Assembly (NCBI GenBank): GCA_016630955.3
Contig: CM049987.1
Location: 806,001-870,000 of the forward strand
Direction of reading: 5' to 3'
DNA length: 64,000 nt
Source: Didymella arachidicola
Lineage: Eukaryota > Ascomycota > Dothideomycetes > Pleosporales > Didymellaceae
Shown here: in pieces, positions 42,901 through 55,156 of the stretch
Position numbering within the stretch: the stretch's first letter is position 1
Layout of the letters: every line of letters begins with the position of its first letter
Made by a program: the position numbers and the translations under genes
The notes under the pieces: model-generated
Seen by the model: only the letters and a program-made list of their open reading frames with translations
Told to the model about the DNA's origin: nothing
The model's database searches: none

Positions 42901-45900
42901 TGAAAAAGCTGGGATTACGCGGAGCCCACTCGAAGGTGGTCTGAGAGTGATGAAGAATTCAACGACACGGAGAAGTGTCGGGGGACCGAGCACACCCTGA
43001 GTACCTGCTTCAACGGCGGGCCGCAGCGCAATGACAGTGTTACAACCCCGCCCGTGGCCAGAAGCGAGGCTGCTAACAGTCGTTGTGTCAGGTACCTGCG
43101 GTAGCTTCACGGAGCGCACATACCACTCTCGACTCTGGAACATCCAGGTGTCCACTGATAGCCGTTCTCGAGCCGGGTATCAGTCGACTCCTCAATATTC
43201 GTGCTGATCCTTGTGCGAGCGGATGGAAGATGTCAAGCAAATGAGGATACATGGTACCTTGGCTCGCATTTGGCGCCGCGGATGCAGACTCACTGTTCAC
43301 CAAGTGCCCTTGCTGTCATGTATGCGTCGCGCATATTGTTTGTGCTTGTACCGCCATGAACAATGGGGTAAAGTTATTGTGTCGCATCGTAAGTACGCTG
43401 TCCTGACGATCTTTTCTCTTCGTAGACAAGACGTGTTGGGTGAGCATAATCGCGATGCGAGTCGTGGAGCCGTTGAAAGGCTCTCATGTCATTTTGGCAC
43501 AGATACCGTCAGCTCGTCTCGAAGTTTAGGAAATGAAGATCGATTGAGAAGCTCGATACGAACCTGTCATGAAGCCGGTGTGGCTCGTTATGCGCGTGCC
43601 AACGCCCGAGATCGAAATGGCGGCCGGGTTGTCAACCTCCACGCCTCACATGGTAAGATTGGAATGAATCTCATGTCAAGTGAGGAGAGGGTGACCGAAT
43701 CCAATCGTTCGACTCCATTATGCAGTGTCATGCCTGGAAGACGCAACAGGTTGAGTCTTCCTCTGCATTAACCGCGCGAGCGTTTGGATAGGCGCCCTTT
43801 GTTCAGAAGCGCGAGGGTGACGCGACGAGAAAGTGTGAAGGTCACCCTGACAGATCTCCCGCAAGCGAAAATGACCTGCAGCTGCCGGGGCATGCTGTCA
43901 AGTATGCCGCAACCTTCCTCTTACGTGCTTGCTTGACGTCCATCTTGAGATTCGGGACGAGACCTAGCTACACCAAAATAAGGATTTGAGACTATAATCC
44001 ATGTTTAAAAGGAGGTAAGTGGTAGAGACGTCTCTTGATATCTCAAACACGCACTGCTAGTGAAGGTGGCTCTGACCACGAGGGTAACTGTGTACTCTAA
44101 TGCGCCTGAACCCGCAGGATCACAGCCGGTAGACCTAGAACTGAAGACTTGCAGATCCAGGACACATTCATGCTACTCATCAGAATCGGTAAAGATGTCT
44201 GGAAAATCTGCTTTTTTGTGCAAGCCCACCCGTTTCGGCGTTGGCACAGGTAGTACAAGCTCGCATGCGGAGACTTTTGACCAATTCTGAATTTGAGCTT
44301 GCAGGTCGAAGCGTTACTACGCTCAGACTAATCAGTGCTTTCCATGCGTTGTCATGCACGTCATGTCTAGTGTGGAGCCGATTTTGCCGTTTGAGGTTGT
44401 ACGAAGGATAGAGTCTGGAGATGGGCAAACCGGTGTCGCACGAAGTGCAATGTTGACGATCCATATAAGCGGATGGTGAGCGTATCGCTGGGCCCCGATA
44501 TCCGTCGTGCTCTAATACTAACCTGGTTGGCTAGGATTTCTAGATGGTCTACACCGAGGACACCAGGGTCTTGGCCTGACAGCGGTTATCCACAGTATCA
44601 AAGGCCGTTATCCTGGAAGAAATGTAGGTTGCCGTCAGATCCAGTAAGTAGCCGTGAGCTACCCGAGCAGACCCTGGTGTACGGTAGAAATGGACAGAGG
44701 CAAACACCACGCGCCAATGAAAGGTGCACTTTCCGCGACATGTCTTCAGGAAAGACAACGTCTCGCATTCGTTCTCTCCTGATCTACGTTCAGCCCTGCT
44801 ATTGCCAGGAATATAACCGTTATTCATGATGCTGAGAAATCCACCGGGCCTTGGAGGATATGTCCAACGTTACCGGCCAAGTCTCCACATTCCCCAAGAC
44901 GGGGAGCAGAAGCCGCAGCTTCTGAAGCGGCCTATGACACCAGTGCGGCAATATTCTTGACCCAGGCCGGAGCTTCTGTGATAAGTGATCTTTGTGGTGA
45001 GCCCGTTTGCTTTGCCGTCTCTGAGATGCTGTGTAACCAAGATCCCAGCCTACGCATGCCCGTCGCTTCCTTTGCAGAAAACAAACAACAATAGCTGATC
45101 AAACAGTCTCACCCATTTGGATGCAATAAGATCCGGCAGAGCTGAGGTTCAGACTTGTGTTTGGGAGCGTGCATGCGGAGGACTGCCAGAGCTGCCACGG
45201 TAAGGCGCTCATCGTCATAGTTCTAGAGCAGCTGCACAGCAAACGCACCGATGAGAAGATCTCTGGTTCCATCGATCACGGTCACTGTACTTCGCATATC
45301 ATGCAGCGACTCCAGCATCATCGCGAGAAGTCGGCCCAAGAAATCATCTTGATCGGGGCGACTCTTGTTGTACAACATAGTCTCTCCACTAGCTAGTCCA
45401 AACAAGGCCAGAGCTAACCACTAGAGACATTCCTCAGCGGGTGAATTCGCAGCTTCGCCGGAGGATCCGCGTAACAATAGACGTAGAGTCCATGAGGCAG
45501 TGTCGAGCATGAAGAGAGCAGGTCTACGCGTGTTCACCAGCAATCTGGTGGCCCGGCGAATCTGGGTACACTGGGATAATGAGACTAGAAGCGAGCTGAC
45601 GACTGAGCTCGATGGCGCATTCCCCATGGTAGGGTCTTGAGGTTCCATCCCAACGAGGAGGCGTTTGGCAATCTGTCAGGTTACAGTGGGCCACAAGCCC
45701 CCTCAAGCCAGACGCCCATCACAGTGCCTATCGACACGTTATACTGTCTGCAAGGCTGCCTGTCTGTGTACTTGAATAGTCCACTTCGACTGCCCCCGTC
45801 GCAGTACTGCTGTACTATTACACCATCCGATCTGAGTTTGACCGTTTGCTGCACAGAGTTCCTGGATCTGAGCCCGGACCCCTTGCAGAGGTACCACAAT

Positions 45901-46065
45901 CCAGTACGGAGCTTCTCCAGTGTTGTTCACCTAGAATTCCGTCAGTACGGTTCGAGACAAGACTACACGCCATTCCAAAGCCCTGCCTCCACTGCGTTCG
46001 CGACCGCGCCTATAGTTTAGTCTTGTGTAAAGTATCACAAAGGTCAGTGAGAGGATCCCGCATTT

Positions 46066-46085
46066 CCGCCGCCGCCGCCGCCGCC
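46066..46085. repeat. (CCG)n microsatellite
   Basis: Twenty bases of perfect CCG repeat, about 195 bp upstream of the C2H2 gene start, likely in its leader or promoter. Confidence 0.9.
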
Positions 46086-46221
46086 AAGTGATCTCGGTTT
46101 TTGCACCATGGACCCTGATTCATAAGTCTGCTCGACGTCCATCTTCTTATCAAGAGCAGTGATCGAACGAGACCACGAGATTCCATCATCCCTCCTGTCA
46201 AAAGCAATCTCGCATTCAGTG

Positions 46222-46266
46222 TAAGTGACCGTGCTTAGCTTGAAGGCTTTGACTAATGAAGTCTAG
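46222..46266 (+). other. Probable 5' UTR intron of the C2H2 gene
   Basis: The donor GTAAGT, a TTGACTAAT branch-like site and the acceptor TCTAG define a 45-nt intron. It contains the first in-frame ATG (46256), so translation should begin at 46280 instead. Confidence 0.6.
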
Positions 46267-46279
46267 TACCTTAGTAACA

Positions 46280-47638
46280 ATGATGAACTCCGCGTCGAGA
46301 GGTTATCGTCGAGACATGTCGACAGACACACCGCAGATGTCTCCAGGCTTCGGACCCTACACTGGGTTTCTGACGCCTCCTTCGCCGCATGGCGGCATTG
46401 AGGAGCGCAGGGGCTCGATCGTATCGCTCTCAGCCTCTGACTATTCAGTTTCGACACCCACGTCAGAGCGTAGCCCCTTCTCCGAAGCTAGTTGGCAACA
46501 TGTGCCCTTCTCTGGCTATCAAACGCAGGCAATGTCCGGATTGCGCAACGCTCTTCCCCTGGGAACTGTAGGGCTCCCAATGAAAGCATCGACCACCGAG
46601 TATGACTGGTCAATACCTGCCAGCAGTATCGAAATACCTTTGCGGCTCTCCGATGGAATCACCTCGGGTGCAGGGTACTTGCCAACCCAGATGAGCCCCT
46701 TCTCTGAGACCGATCATCTCACATCCGCATCGACCAATTCCAACTGGAGCAGCTTCTCAACCGCTCCTGAGCAATCGGATCTCGAGTACACTATGCCCGG
46801 ACAACAGTCCTTCTGGCAACAGTCAATCCCAAGCACACATTCCATAGGCGAGCGAACCATGGTTCCAGCCGACGCTATGGTTGGTGCTGAGGACTACGGC
46901 TTCGTCGACGAGAATGACTCCAGCTCTTTCATGGAGACGGAGCCATTTGACCATGCAGCCTTTGCAGTATCTCCAAATGACAACTCACCAATGACGCTTC
47001 CGCATTCGCCGCAAGAGGTCCAAGTCAAGCAGGAACTCGAGGCATCTGATGCTGATGAGAGGTACACAAGATCGATTCATGTCTCGCCTAAGGGTGGCAA
47101 GACTGTCAAAAAAGAGCGCCGCCTCAATGGTATTTCCAAGAGGCGAGGTTCCAAGTCTAAGTCCCAGCTGGTGTTCAGACGCTTGCACGATGGTCACATC
47201 GACGTCGAGGGCTATGAGGTGAACCCTGTCACCGGTAAGCGTGAACCAATCAACGGTCCTACTGTGGAGTGGAAGTACTGCGACTGGGAGGGATGCCAGA
47301 GCAGGTTCAAGAGGCCTGAGCACCTCAAGAGACACCAGCGTATACATCTAGGTGTCAAGGAGCACGAGTGCCGGGTTGAAGGCTGCCCGAAGGTCTTTGA
47401 TCGCCGCGACAATTACTGGCAGCACGGCACAACACATATTCGCATTCCCGGTAAGAAGGACGGTCGTAATCCACGACTGCCGTACTCCGAGATGATCAAA
47501 TATGCCGACGATGCAAAGCACATCGAATTCCTTGAGAAGGCGTACAGGAAGGCATGTGGAGAAGACTTTGCCACGGAGAGCGAAGACGAAAGCGCGCATG
47601 TCGATCGCAAGAAGCACAGCATCCGCTGCCGTCTTTGA
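46280..47638 (+). CDS. C2H2 zinc-finger transcription factor with BrlA-like finger pair, 452 aa
   Basis: Translation most likely starts at MMNSASRGYRRDMSTD, because an earlier ATG lies in a probable leader intron. Residues 1-250 are Ser/Pro/Thr-rich with an acidic stretch (FVDENDSSSFMETEPFD). A basic block (KKERRLNGISKRRGSKSKS) precedes the DNA-binding part. Finger 1 (about 335-358) is CDWEGCQSRFKRPEHLKRH, and finger 2 (about 365-388) is CRVEGCPKVFDRRDNYWQH. Both have C-x4-C-x12-H-x3-H. The EHLKRH and RRDNYWQH helices resemble BrlA and its relatives, regulators of conidiation; orthology is not established. A conserved tail after the fingers (PRLPYSEMIKYADDAKHIEF) ends in a basic cluster. The very long upstream region fits a developmental regulator. 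Confidence 0.85.
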   Translation: MMNSASRGYRRDMSTDTPQMSPGFGPYTGFLTPPSPHGGIEERRGSIVSLSASDYSVSTPTSERSPFSEASWQHVPFSGYQTQAMSGLRNALPLGTVGLPMKASTTEYDWSIPASSIEIPLRLSDGITSGAGYLPTQMSPFSETDHLTSASTNSNWSSFSTAPEQSDLEYTMPGQQSFWQQSIPSTHSIGERTMVPADAMVGAEDYGFVDENDSSSFMETEPFDHAAFAVSPNDNSPMTLPHSPQEVQVKQELEASDADERYTRSIHVSPKGGKTVKKERRLNGISKRRGSKSKSQLVFRRLHDGHIDVEGYEVNPVTGKREPINGPTVEWKYCDWEGCQSRFKRPEHLKRHQRIHLGVKEHECRVEGCPKVFDRRDNYWQHGTTHIRIPGKKDGRNPRLPYSEMIKYADDAKHIEFLEKAYRKACGEDFATESEDESAHVDRKKHSIRCRL

Positions 47639-50600
47639 GCAGCTCAGAATCGATCACCTCAGGGTTGGAGCTGATCATTCGCTACGCCAGTGATTGATCG
47701 CCCTGACCGCTGTTGTACAAAAACTAGCATTTCGGTTTGTCGGGGGTTCTCTGGCTTGCATTTTCTCGATTGCGCTGCATCTACCTGGCATTCCATCAGT
47801 CTCTCGCTTTTCATGTATTTTAGTTTGTTTGCATGTATGCACCTAATGTATGAGGTAATGAATAACGATTTACACGGTTTGAATACAACCTCCACATACC
47901 CTGGCACTTGAGTGGTGATCTGCGCTGCCGATACGACTCACCGTTCAGCATCTTTATCGGTCTCGTTTCAGCATTCCCAAGTAGCGTACGTTTATTGAGA
48001 TGTCCAAGGGGACGTGCGTAGAGTTGCAGACGCTGAGGCTGTGGAACGTGAGATGGATTGACGTTCAGGAGTGGTTACATCACTAGGCTGTGTCCGTGGT
48101 AGCGCCACAATCACGACGCACTACAGCGCGGGACGATGCAGCATCTCTGGGCAGGTCAGTGCTGACGGAGACACCGACCACTCAATTTGCAACATCTCCA
48201 CACCTGCTTCACATTCTCATGCAGATGCAAGCCCCATCGTGAAGAGACGCCATAGCAACTCGCGGCATTGGTCTCCAGCCATCTCTTCTCCAACGCTCTC
48301 CGCCCAGATGCATTGTACCTAGCTCATCCACAGATCGTTTATGCCACCGCATGCATTCCCCACTCTATAAGCCTTGCGCTCAACGCTTCTCGATCCTCCA
48401 GCTCAGTCTCAGCTGTGAGAGCAGAGCTGACCACACATCTACTATATGACCAGGTCTTTCCGCGCAGTTGGGCGGCTGTCACGTTTGACAAGACTATCGC
48501 ACTCAGGTCAGGTACCGTAGAGCCGGCGTCCAATTTTGGCTGATTGAGACCACTGGAGCAGGCAAAACGAAACATGATCCACCACACCTCTGACGTACGC
48601 TTCTGCAAAGCAAAGCCAGCATATGACCATCTCACTTTGTCTTGCACTTCGATCTCATGCAAGAAGCGCATCGATCGATTTCCGGTAACAGCTTTCGACA
48701 AAACCAAGATTGGCATTGTCGCACCCTCAGACCCAGGCACTGGCGGCTGGTGCCTCAGCGCTTAGATCTCTGTCAACGGCTATCTATCACGAGGGATTGC
48801 CGTGCTCTGTGCACATCGCATGTTTTGCAGGGTTTGGCGCTCAGACTGCGGCAAAATCATCGCACCATAATGACGATGCCTGGCAGATCCGCAAGAACCG
48901 ATCAAGCCGAACTCATCATAGGTGACAGTCAGGTGAATGATGCCCTTGCGAACATACGCACCTTCGTCCCATCCGTCAGCGATAGGTTCTTTAAGCTTCA
49001 AAAAACTATGTGAACAACAGGTATGCTATCTTTGACATATAGTGAGTGTGCGCCAGACAGTGTCAAGGTGCATCTCCACTACGGTATTTTGAAGCGTTCA
49101 GCAATATTAAGCCATCACTGCTGGTACTTCTGCGCAATTCGTTCCCGGAGCTGCCTCATTGTGGTTGCCGGACCATGTACTTATGTATTCATCTCGTCTC
49201 GCTGAAGAGTTTAACGTTCTGACCCTTTTTTGACTGCGCAAGCGTATGAAAGTGACTGTAAAATCGTACCAGAGTTTTTACAGTACTCGTGTCCTCGCCG
49301 TGACATTTTTAGCATTTCTCCTCATACGGCACCTTCGAACTCTTCACCAGGAATCTTACATCTCTGCCCCAATCCTTCGTCCGCTTCCATTGCACAAGCT
49401 ACTACAATCTCATCCGTCTGTTGTTTACCCTGTACCATCAACTGCCTGTCGTATGTCCACAAATACACTACCGTGAGTCCATCTTTTCTGCTTCTCAACT
49501 ACGCCATGAAACTCCATCTATAGCACCACCGCCACGTTGTCTACAATGCAATCTGATCACCAAAAACAACTACTCCTCATTTTCGCCGCTATCGAACCTT
49601 TGACTGCTGCTCACCGCCTCTCCTCTCCTTCGAGCAGGCACTCAGCAATCTTTGATACTTACAAAACACAAGAGCTGTAGACTTGTAGTCAACAGAGGGC
49701 CTAACGATCTACGAGACGCGCCTTGACAGTCGCCGAATACCTCCCGAAATCATACAGGCTTCATCGCCGTGCATACCTTTATCACATCTCCTCCGTATCA
49801 TCCTCAAACTCACCAGCAGCTTGATTGGGATATTCCTTCTGTCCAAGCTACGCTTAGATGCGGAAAAACCAGATGAGCATTGACTTAGGGAACGACAGGA
49901 TGCCTCCGCATCAGTAGCGATTAGAGCAACGAGTGTACCAGAGGTGTCCTTAGTTGAGTGTTATTCTAGACACGGCTTCGCTTTAATGGCACTGGGACGA
50001 GCTTGGTCTGAGCAGCTTACGGTCGGTCTCGAGCGGTGGTTGCGAAGGTCGTATCTGACAACTGCACGCCCTTGTGCGTCTCCTGCCCGCAGAATAAGTT
50101 CACTCGTTGTTTGGATTCGAGTATCATGTGTTTTTCATCACACCAGTGCCCAGGCGCGGTGAGCACGCGAGAACACTCCAAGTGAATCATGTGCTTGTGC
50201 GATTGTGCGGAGCCCCAAGGCTCCAAATGGTTGTGGATTGTTGTATGGCTTTGGCTTATGTACACAGTCCGCATACGTACAACTCCCAATCGCCTTGCCC
50301 TGCGACGTGGGTACTCCTGACCCGTTGATGAACCCGCCATTTGATGCATGTCGCTGAAAGAAAACGCCCCCAATGTTCAAGTCGATCTGAGTCTGACTGA
50401 TAGTGAATTATGGAAAGGAAACCAAGGACTGCATCAAAATCGACATGGATCGTACAAACCTTTTCGTGTTCCGAAGATGGCGCAGTGTTGCTGCCATTTT
50501 TACCTTTTTTTGCTGCTTTTGCTATACAAATCTTGTTTGATGGGCACGAAGCCGGGCGAACGCTTGTAGACGATCGCGGCTGGATGATTATGGAAGCACT

Positions 50601-50858
50601 GGTCTTGGCTTGGATCGCGTTATGGTACTGGCCTGGGTTGTCGCCGTCCAGGGTATGTGGCGTGGTGCAACCGCGACTGCACGAAGGTAGTGTCAGATAT
50701 CCAGTACCCTCAACGAGCGAACAAGATGGGAAAAGGAGAATATCGAACATGTGCAAGCTTAGCTGAAAGAGAGCCTACGCTCCCTCTGGCTTGTGAGCTC
50801 CGTTGGTGCCATTCTCTTTGGCGTGTTGTTGGCGCTTTGCTGCTGTTTGTTCGCTGTC
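47639..50858. other. Gene-poor region, 3.2 kb
   Basis: Between the C2H2 gene and poly(A) polymerase, which converge here. Many short frames occur but none has family resemblance. A pyrimidine-rich stretch lies at about 49,300-49,620. No tRNA, repeat or transposon end is seen. Confidence 0.5.
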
Positions 50859-52813
50859 CTAGATTAGCACCATTGTCAGCAAGAGCACGTGAGTTGCTCC
50901 TGAGCCGTGAGTACGTCTCGGAGTTTTCTTGATGATTCGTGTAATACGCACGTCGAGATCTGTCTCCTCAAATTGGCGCTTAGCTGCCTTATTCGGGTCT
51001 CCTTTCTTCCCTTTCTTAGAGGGCTTTTGGGGCTTTGTCTCGCCTTCGCTGAACAGATCGTCAGGTAGTTGATTACTGAGATGTTAGCTTCTGTTTTTGG
51101 AGTATGGTGATTCTTCTTACTTGCGCGTGTGGACCACACGGACAGAGTTGAGCTTTTCGTTGTAGCCATTGTTGGTTGTGACTAGGTTTCTGAAGTCACT
51201 GACGGGATATGAGATGTCAAGAGACTTATTGCCATCTACAACACGAGTCAGTTGCATATTGACATCATAAGTTCACTGTGCGTACCGGGCTTCAGCTTGA
51301 GGCCAACATAGAAGGTCGTGGTGTACATGACATCGGGCGGCGACTCCTCGCCGGGAGCGATCTGAGGTATAGCATCGCCCTTCAACTGGTATTTCGTCTC
51401 TCCCTGCATGATTTGGTTCTCCTCCTCATTCGTGGTGTATCGGTGTACTCGATTGATGCCCTTCATCCAGGGTCGTGCAATCTCGATGCCACACTGTCCA
51501 TCTTCGATGTTCTTGCAAAGCAGACGGAACTTGGATTGAACCAGTCCAGAGAAGGTGGAGTGTGCCTTTTCTGTGCGACTTGCGGCAACGACGCTCAAGT
51601 AGTATTTGTGGTCCTTGGTGAAAAAAGTGTGCTTCGTGAAAAGGTCTTTCCACGGCTTTTTGCCATCTACAATGCCATTTTTCTCGCTGTTGATAAGCTG
51701 ATCGGCGCGTTCAAACTCCTCTCTCATGACGTGCAATGTCGAGTGCATGATCGTATGCGTTGAGCACATAGAGGGAAATGCAGGCGTGATGATGGGCATG
51801 AGATGAGCGCGATCTCCGGGGTATTGGGTTGGGTTCCACACGCGGAGATTCAGGGTGCCTTCCTCTATATTCTTCAACATGACCGGCCTAGGAAAGGGCC
51901 ATTTACCCATTAGTCTGAAGAATTTGGTAAGGATGGTGGCGCCACACGCCATGGGATACAGCTGGCATATACGGGCGACCATGATTGCCCAGGCAATACC
52001 TCCTGGGTAACCGAAGACGGCTCCGTAGATACCTCGCTGGCTACTCCAGAGTTTGATCGCGCGCAATGCATGGCGAAAGCTCTTGATTTGGGGTATGGAT
52101 TGCATGAGCTCAAGCGTGACACGCGTGCCGTTGACACTGCGCATCGCTGTATCATCAAGCCCTCGAAGCATGTTCTTATCGACACCCTCGAGATCTTTCG
52201 GTATCTGCGTCATGGAAGGGAGCGAAACGAACAGCAAATCAATGCTGACGCCAGAGTACTCCATTTTAATCAGCGGGACGAAGGCTTCAGGAACGGGATT
52301 CATCTCGGTGATGAGGGTTTCGTCGGACATTTCTCTGAAGATCCTCTCGAAGTGGTCGAAGTAATCGTTGAGGGAAACCGACTTGGGCGCAACAATGAGG
52401 GTATCGATATCGGAGGCTAGAGGCAGGTGTCAGCTACCAAATCTCGCAGATGGACCCTGAGGGCTCACATGGCCCGTGGACACCGAGCGCATAGCTGCCA
52501 AAGCAGAAGATCTTGCCGCTCATGGTGTCGATGGTCGACTGCGGCAGGCCCTTCAGCTTGCCGACATGCTTGCAGAACTTGTCAACGACTTCTTGGATGT
52601 GTCTGAGTACTCGCACTCTGTGCTGTGTTAGCTGACTTCATCCACGCATGCTGCCTCTGCATACCTCATGTCTGAGCCTTCAGGGCTCTCGAAGACATTC
52701 TGGCGCTTGAGCTCCTCAATAAGCTCATCGTTTAGCTTCAGGTCTTTCGCGGTGGGCGGCGCTGACGATATGGGAGCGGTGACGCCCCACTGTTTGGTCT
52801 GTGTCTCTGCCAT
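50859..52813 (-). CDS. pap1: Nuclear poly(A) polymerase, 586 aa, five exons
   Basis: Minus-strand exons 52813-52665, 52617-52469, 52416-51286, 51235-51121 and 51075-50859 (149, 149, 1131, 115 and 217 nt). The start is MAETQTKQWGVTAPISSAPP. The nucleotidyltransferase signature GSYALGVHGP with SSDIDTL (about 90-106) provides two catalytic Asp, and SIDLLF near 157-162 the third. The central domain (IKLWSSQRGIYGAVFGYPGG) and the RNA-binding domain (AFPSMCSTHTIMHSTLHVM) match the family. The C-terminus is basic, as in other Pap proteins. The enzyme adds poly(A) tails in the cleavage and polyadenylation complex. The last exon could contain a further intron near its end; I used the first open stop. 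Confidence 0.95.
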
Positions 52814-53305
52814 ACTGGCGGCTGCGGCCGGTTGCTGCTGCAAAGAGCGATGTTCTCGAGGCGCGCTCGTGCGGAGGTGCTGCGGCGAGCTGGGCGCAAG
52901 GAAGAGGGCAGCTGGCAGAGCCTGCGTGGGGAAGAGAGCGGTCGCTAACAACGTGATCCTGCGATGTTAGTACTGGCGACCTGAGCACTCCCACATGGCG
53001 ACGCAACCTGCAAGGCGATGTGCAGCGAATGGATGTCAAAGAGCTTCGATGCTGCGCTGCTTCCGTCTTGGGCAACATCATCGATGCCAAGCTTGCACGC
53101 GCCACCACCTCACCGAGGTCAAGGACAGGATGCGTCGATGAGATTACCCACCAATGTCTCAGGACTTGCCCTCTCATGTTACACAAGAAGCAGGATACAA
53201 CAGCCAAGATATCGTAGCCAACGGAGCGTCTGTATATCTGTAATTCATGCGCCGATAAACTCCAACGACCTCCTGTCATTCTGGGCTCGTGTACGGCTTC
53301 TTACA
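52814..53305. promoter_or_regulatory. Divergent promoter, pap1 / 2H phosphoesterase
   Basis: 492 bp between two outward-facing start codons. The open frames on both sides extend into it, but without ATG (pap1 side) or without conserved sequence (2H side). No distinct motif is identified. Confidence 0.5.
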
Positions 53306-53929
53306 ATGGCACTAAGACTCCCAGCGCATCTTACCTACAAGACTGCAATTGTGCTACTCCCTCCTTCAAGCATTACCTCGCCGATTGAAGCTGTGCGCTC
53401 AGCCCACGACAAGAACTTCAAGAGATGGCCGCCTCACATCAATCTGATCTACCCGTTCTTGGCATCACCGCTCGAAACATCTAATAGTATTGCACTTCGC
53501 CTGAGTCAGGCCATACAAGCACGCCTCGAGAAGGCCACGTCTGGCATCCGCACCTTTTCAGTTTCACTCGACGCTGACTCGCCTGGGACATTTCAACACA
53601 GCAAGACCAGCAAGACTGTTTGGCTTGGGCCGGTCCCTGACGTCAACGTAAAACAGTTACAAGCAGCCCTGCAAGCTGAATTCGCAGAGTGTGACAGCGA
53701 TCAACGAGCTTTCACACCCCATCTCTCGGTAGGACAGGCTCGTACTGACAAAGTAGCGGAGCAGCTTAAGAACGAAATTGGTAATGAAGTCGCCGGATTC
53801 CGTCAATCGGAGAAGGATGCCTCTAGAGCACTAAATTGGTTCGTTGACAAAGTCTACGTGATCGAGCGGAAGGGTTTTCACGGCCGCTTCACTGTCGTTG
53901 GCTCAGTCGATCTGAAGCCAGAAGAGTAA
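53306..53929 (+). CDS. 2H phosphoesterase, 2'-5' RNA ligase superfamily, 207 aa
   Basis: Single exon. I chose the ATG at 53306 (MALRLPAHLTYKTAIVLLPP) because the fold begins there; upstream codons in the same frame look like untranslated leader. The two catalytic histidine motifs of the superfamily are present: HINLIYPF at residue 44 and HLSVGQ at residue 139, both H-x-T/S/N-phi. Flanking residues (AHDKNFKRWPPHINL, then AFTPHLSVGQA) fit the RNA ligase/cyclic phosphodiesterase family. Such enzymes act on 2',3'-cyclic phosphates or 2'-5' bonds; the substrate here is unknown. The gene ends 43 bp from the convergent hydrolase gene. Confidence 0.87.
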   Translation: MALRLPAHLTYKTAIVLLPPSSITSPIEAVRSAHDKNFKRWPPHINLIYPFLASPLETSNSIALRLSQAIQARLEKATSGIRTFSVSLDADSPGTFQHSKTSKTVWLGPVPDVNVKQLQAALQAEFAECDSDQRAFTPHLSVGQARTDKVAEQLKNEIGNEVAGFRQSEKDASRALNWFVDKVYVIERKGFHGRFTVVGSVDLKPEE

Positions 53930-53972
53930 GCAAGCTGAACAGGCTGGCGTCTTGCAATCATTTGTACGCCAT

Positions 53973-55156
53973 CTAGTTGTTCGCGAAGAACTCCTTCAGA
54001 TTCTCGTCGAGCCATTTGACGTCTTCAGTGCTCTGGCCAGGACCTGCACATCATCAGCTCTTGAACGACACGGAGGGCTTCTAGAGAATACTTACCGCCA
54101 GCCCAATGACCCCAAATGCTCGGAAATACCTTTAACGTACCCACGCCCGGTCTCATGGCCTCGACCTCGATCTCAGAGTCTTCGGGTGGGAAGTACAGAT
54201 CCGTCTTCGCCGGTAGAACCAGCGCCTTGGCCTTGATGCCCTGCATCGCTTTGTTGAAGTCACCGTTGTAAGGCTCCTGTTGCGAGCAGTCACCAGCCTG
54301 CCATGTATGCGCCATAACGAGCATGTTCTCCGGATCCTTTGACAGCGCCCACGCTTCCCAGAAGTTCACAAGGAAGTCATCGAGATCCTTGAACCCCAGC
54401 AGCGGCGCAGTCTGATACAATTTCTCCCGATAAAACGCCTGCGAAAAGCCCCACCCAGCATAAACGCGCCCTAGCGCCTTCAATCCATTCTTCTTGCTCT
54501 CATCCGAGAACCCCGTATACGACTTCAAGCGCGCGCCTTGTACCTCAGCGGTATCAACATCCGGCTTCGCCACGCCCGCCGAGCTAGTCCCCTTCGCAGC
54601 ATACAGTGCGCTTTTGACGCCCTCGAGGAACACCTGGTTGTGCAGACTAGTCTTCGCGCTCCCACAGAACGGCACGCCTAGATCCATGAAGTCTGGATAT
54701 TGCGTCATCCACTGGTACGTTTGGCCTGCGCCCATACTCCATCCGAGTACGGCACGCGCGTGTTTGACGCCGAGGTGCTTGGTTACCAGCTCGTGTTGCG
54801 CGCGTACATTGTCGTAGAAGAGGACCTCTGGGAAAGGACGGAGGGAGGGTGTGTTAGAGGGCGACGAGGACTGCGAATTGCCGAACAGTGCAGGGACGAT
54901 TATGTAGTACTTCGATGGGTCGAGGGTTTTGTCTGAGCCCGTGAGCCAGAGATTGTCGGCGATCACTGGAGCTGAGTTAATCATTGGTGCTTCGGGGCTC
55001 GCGCATAGGAGACCTACGGCCGGAGTACCATGTCGGATAGATGATAGCGGGCAGCGACGGGTCGCCGAGCGTTTTGTATGCAATAAATGCATCTGGTATC
55101 TCTCCGCCAGACTTGAGCTTGAAGTTTCCGAGTTTGTATGTTTCGTAGTCGGCCAT
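53973..55156 (-). CDS. Alpha/beta hydrolase, homoserine O-acetyltransferase-like, 361 aa
   Basis: Minus-strand exons 55156-55018, 54971-54096 and 54043-53973 (139, 876 and 71 nt). The start MADYETYKLGNFKLKSGGEI is typical of the MetX-like family. The nucleophile elbow is GWSMGAG with Ser near 125. The catalytic acid lies in LVLPAKTDLYFPPEDSE and the His in IWGHWAG near the end; the last splice places GPGQSTEDVKWLDENLKEFF after it. The fold is complete. Fungal relatives are usually named homoserine acetyltransferase family proteins, but many are not methionine-pathway enzymes, so the reaction is uncertain. The introns are 46 and 52 nt. The gene is convergent with the 2H phosphoesterase. Confidence 0.88.

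Larger units (their letters stand above)
39982..46279. other. Gene desert, 6.3 kb, upstream of the C2H2 regulator
   Basis: No frame longer than 186 codons and none with family resemblance; composition is mixed. It contains a (CCG) microsatellite and, just before the next gene, an intron-like leader segment. I see no transposon ends, tRNA or 5S gene. It may be an extended regulatory region for the C2H2 gene or decayed sequence. Confidence 0.5.

Noticed and set aside
43211..43771. 186-codon frame in the gene desert
   Set aside because: No ATG context, domain, signal peptide or splice partner; the composition is Arg/Ser-rich, as random frames are.
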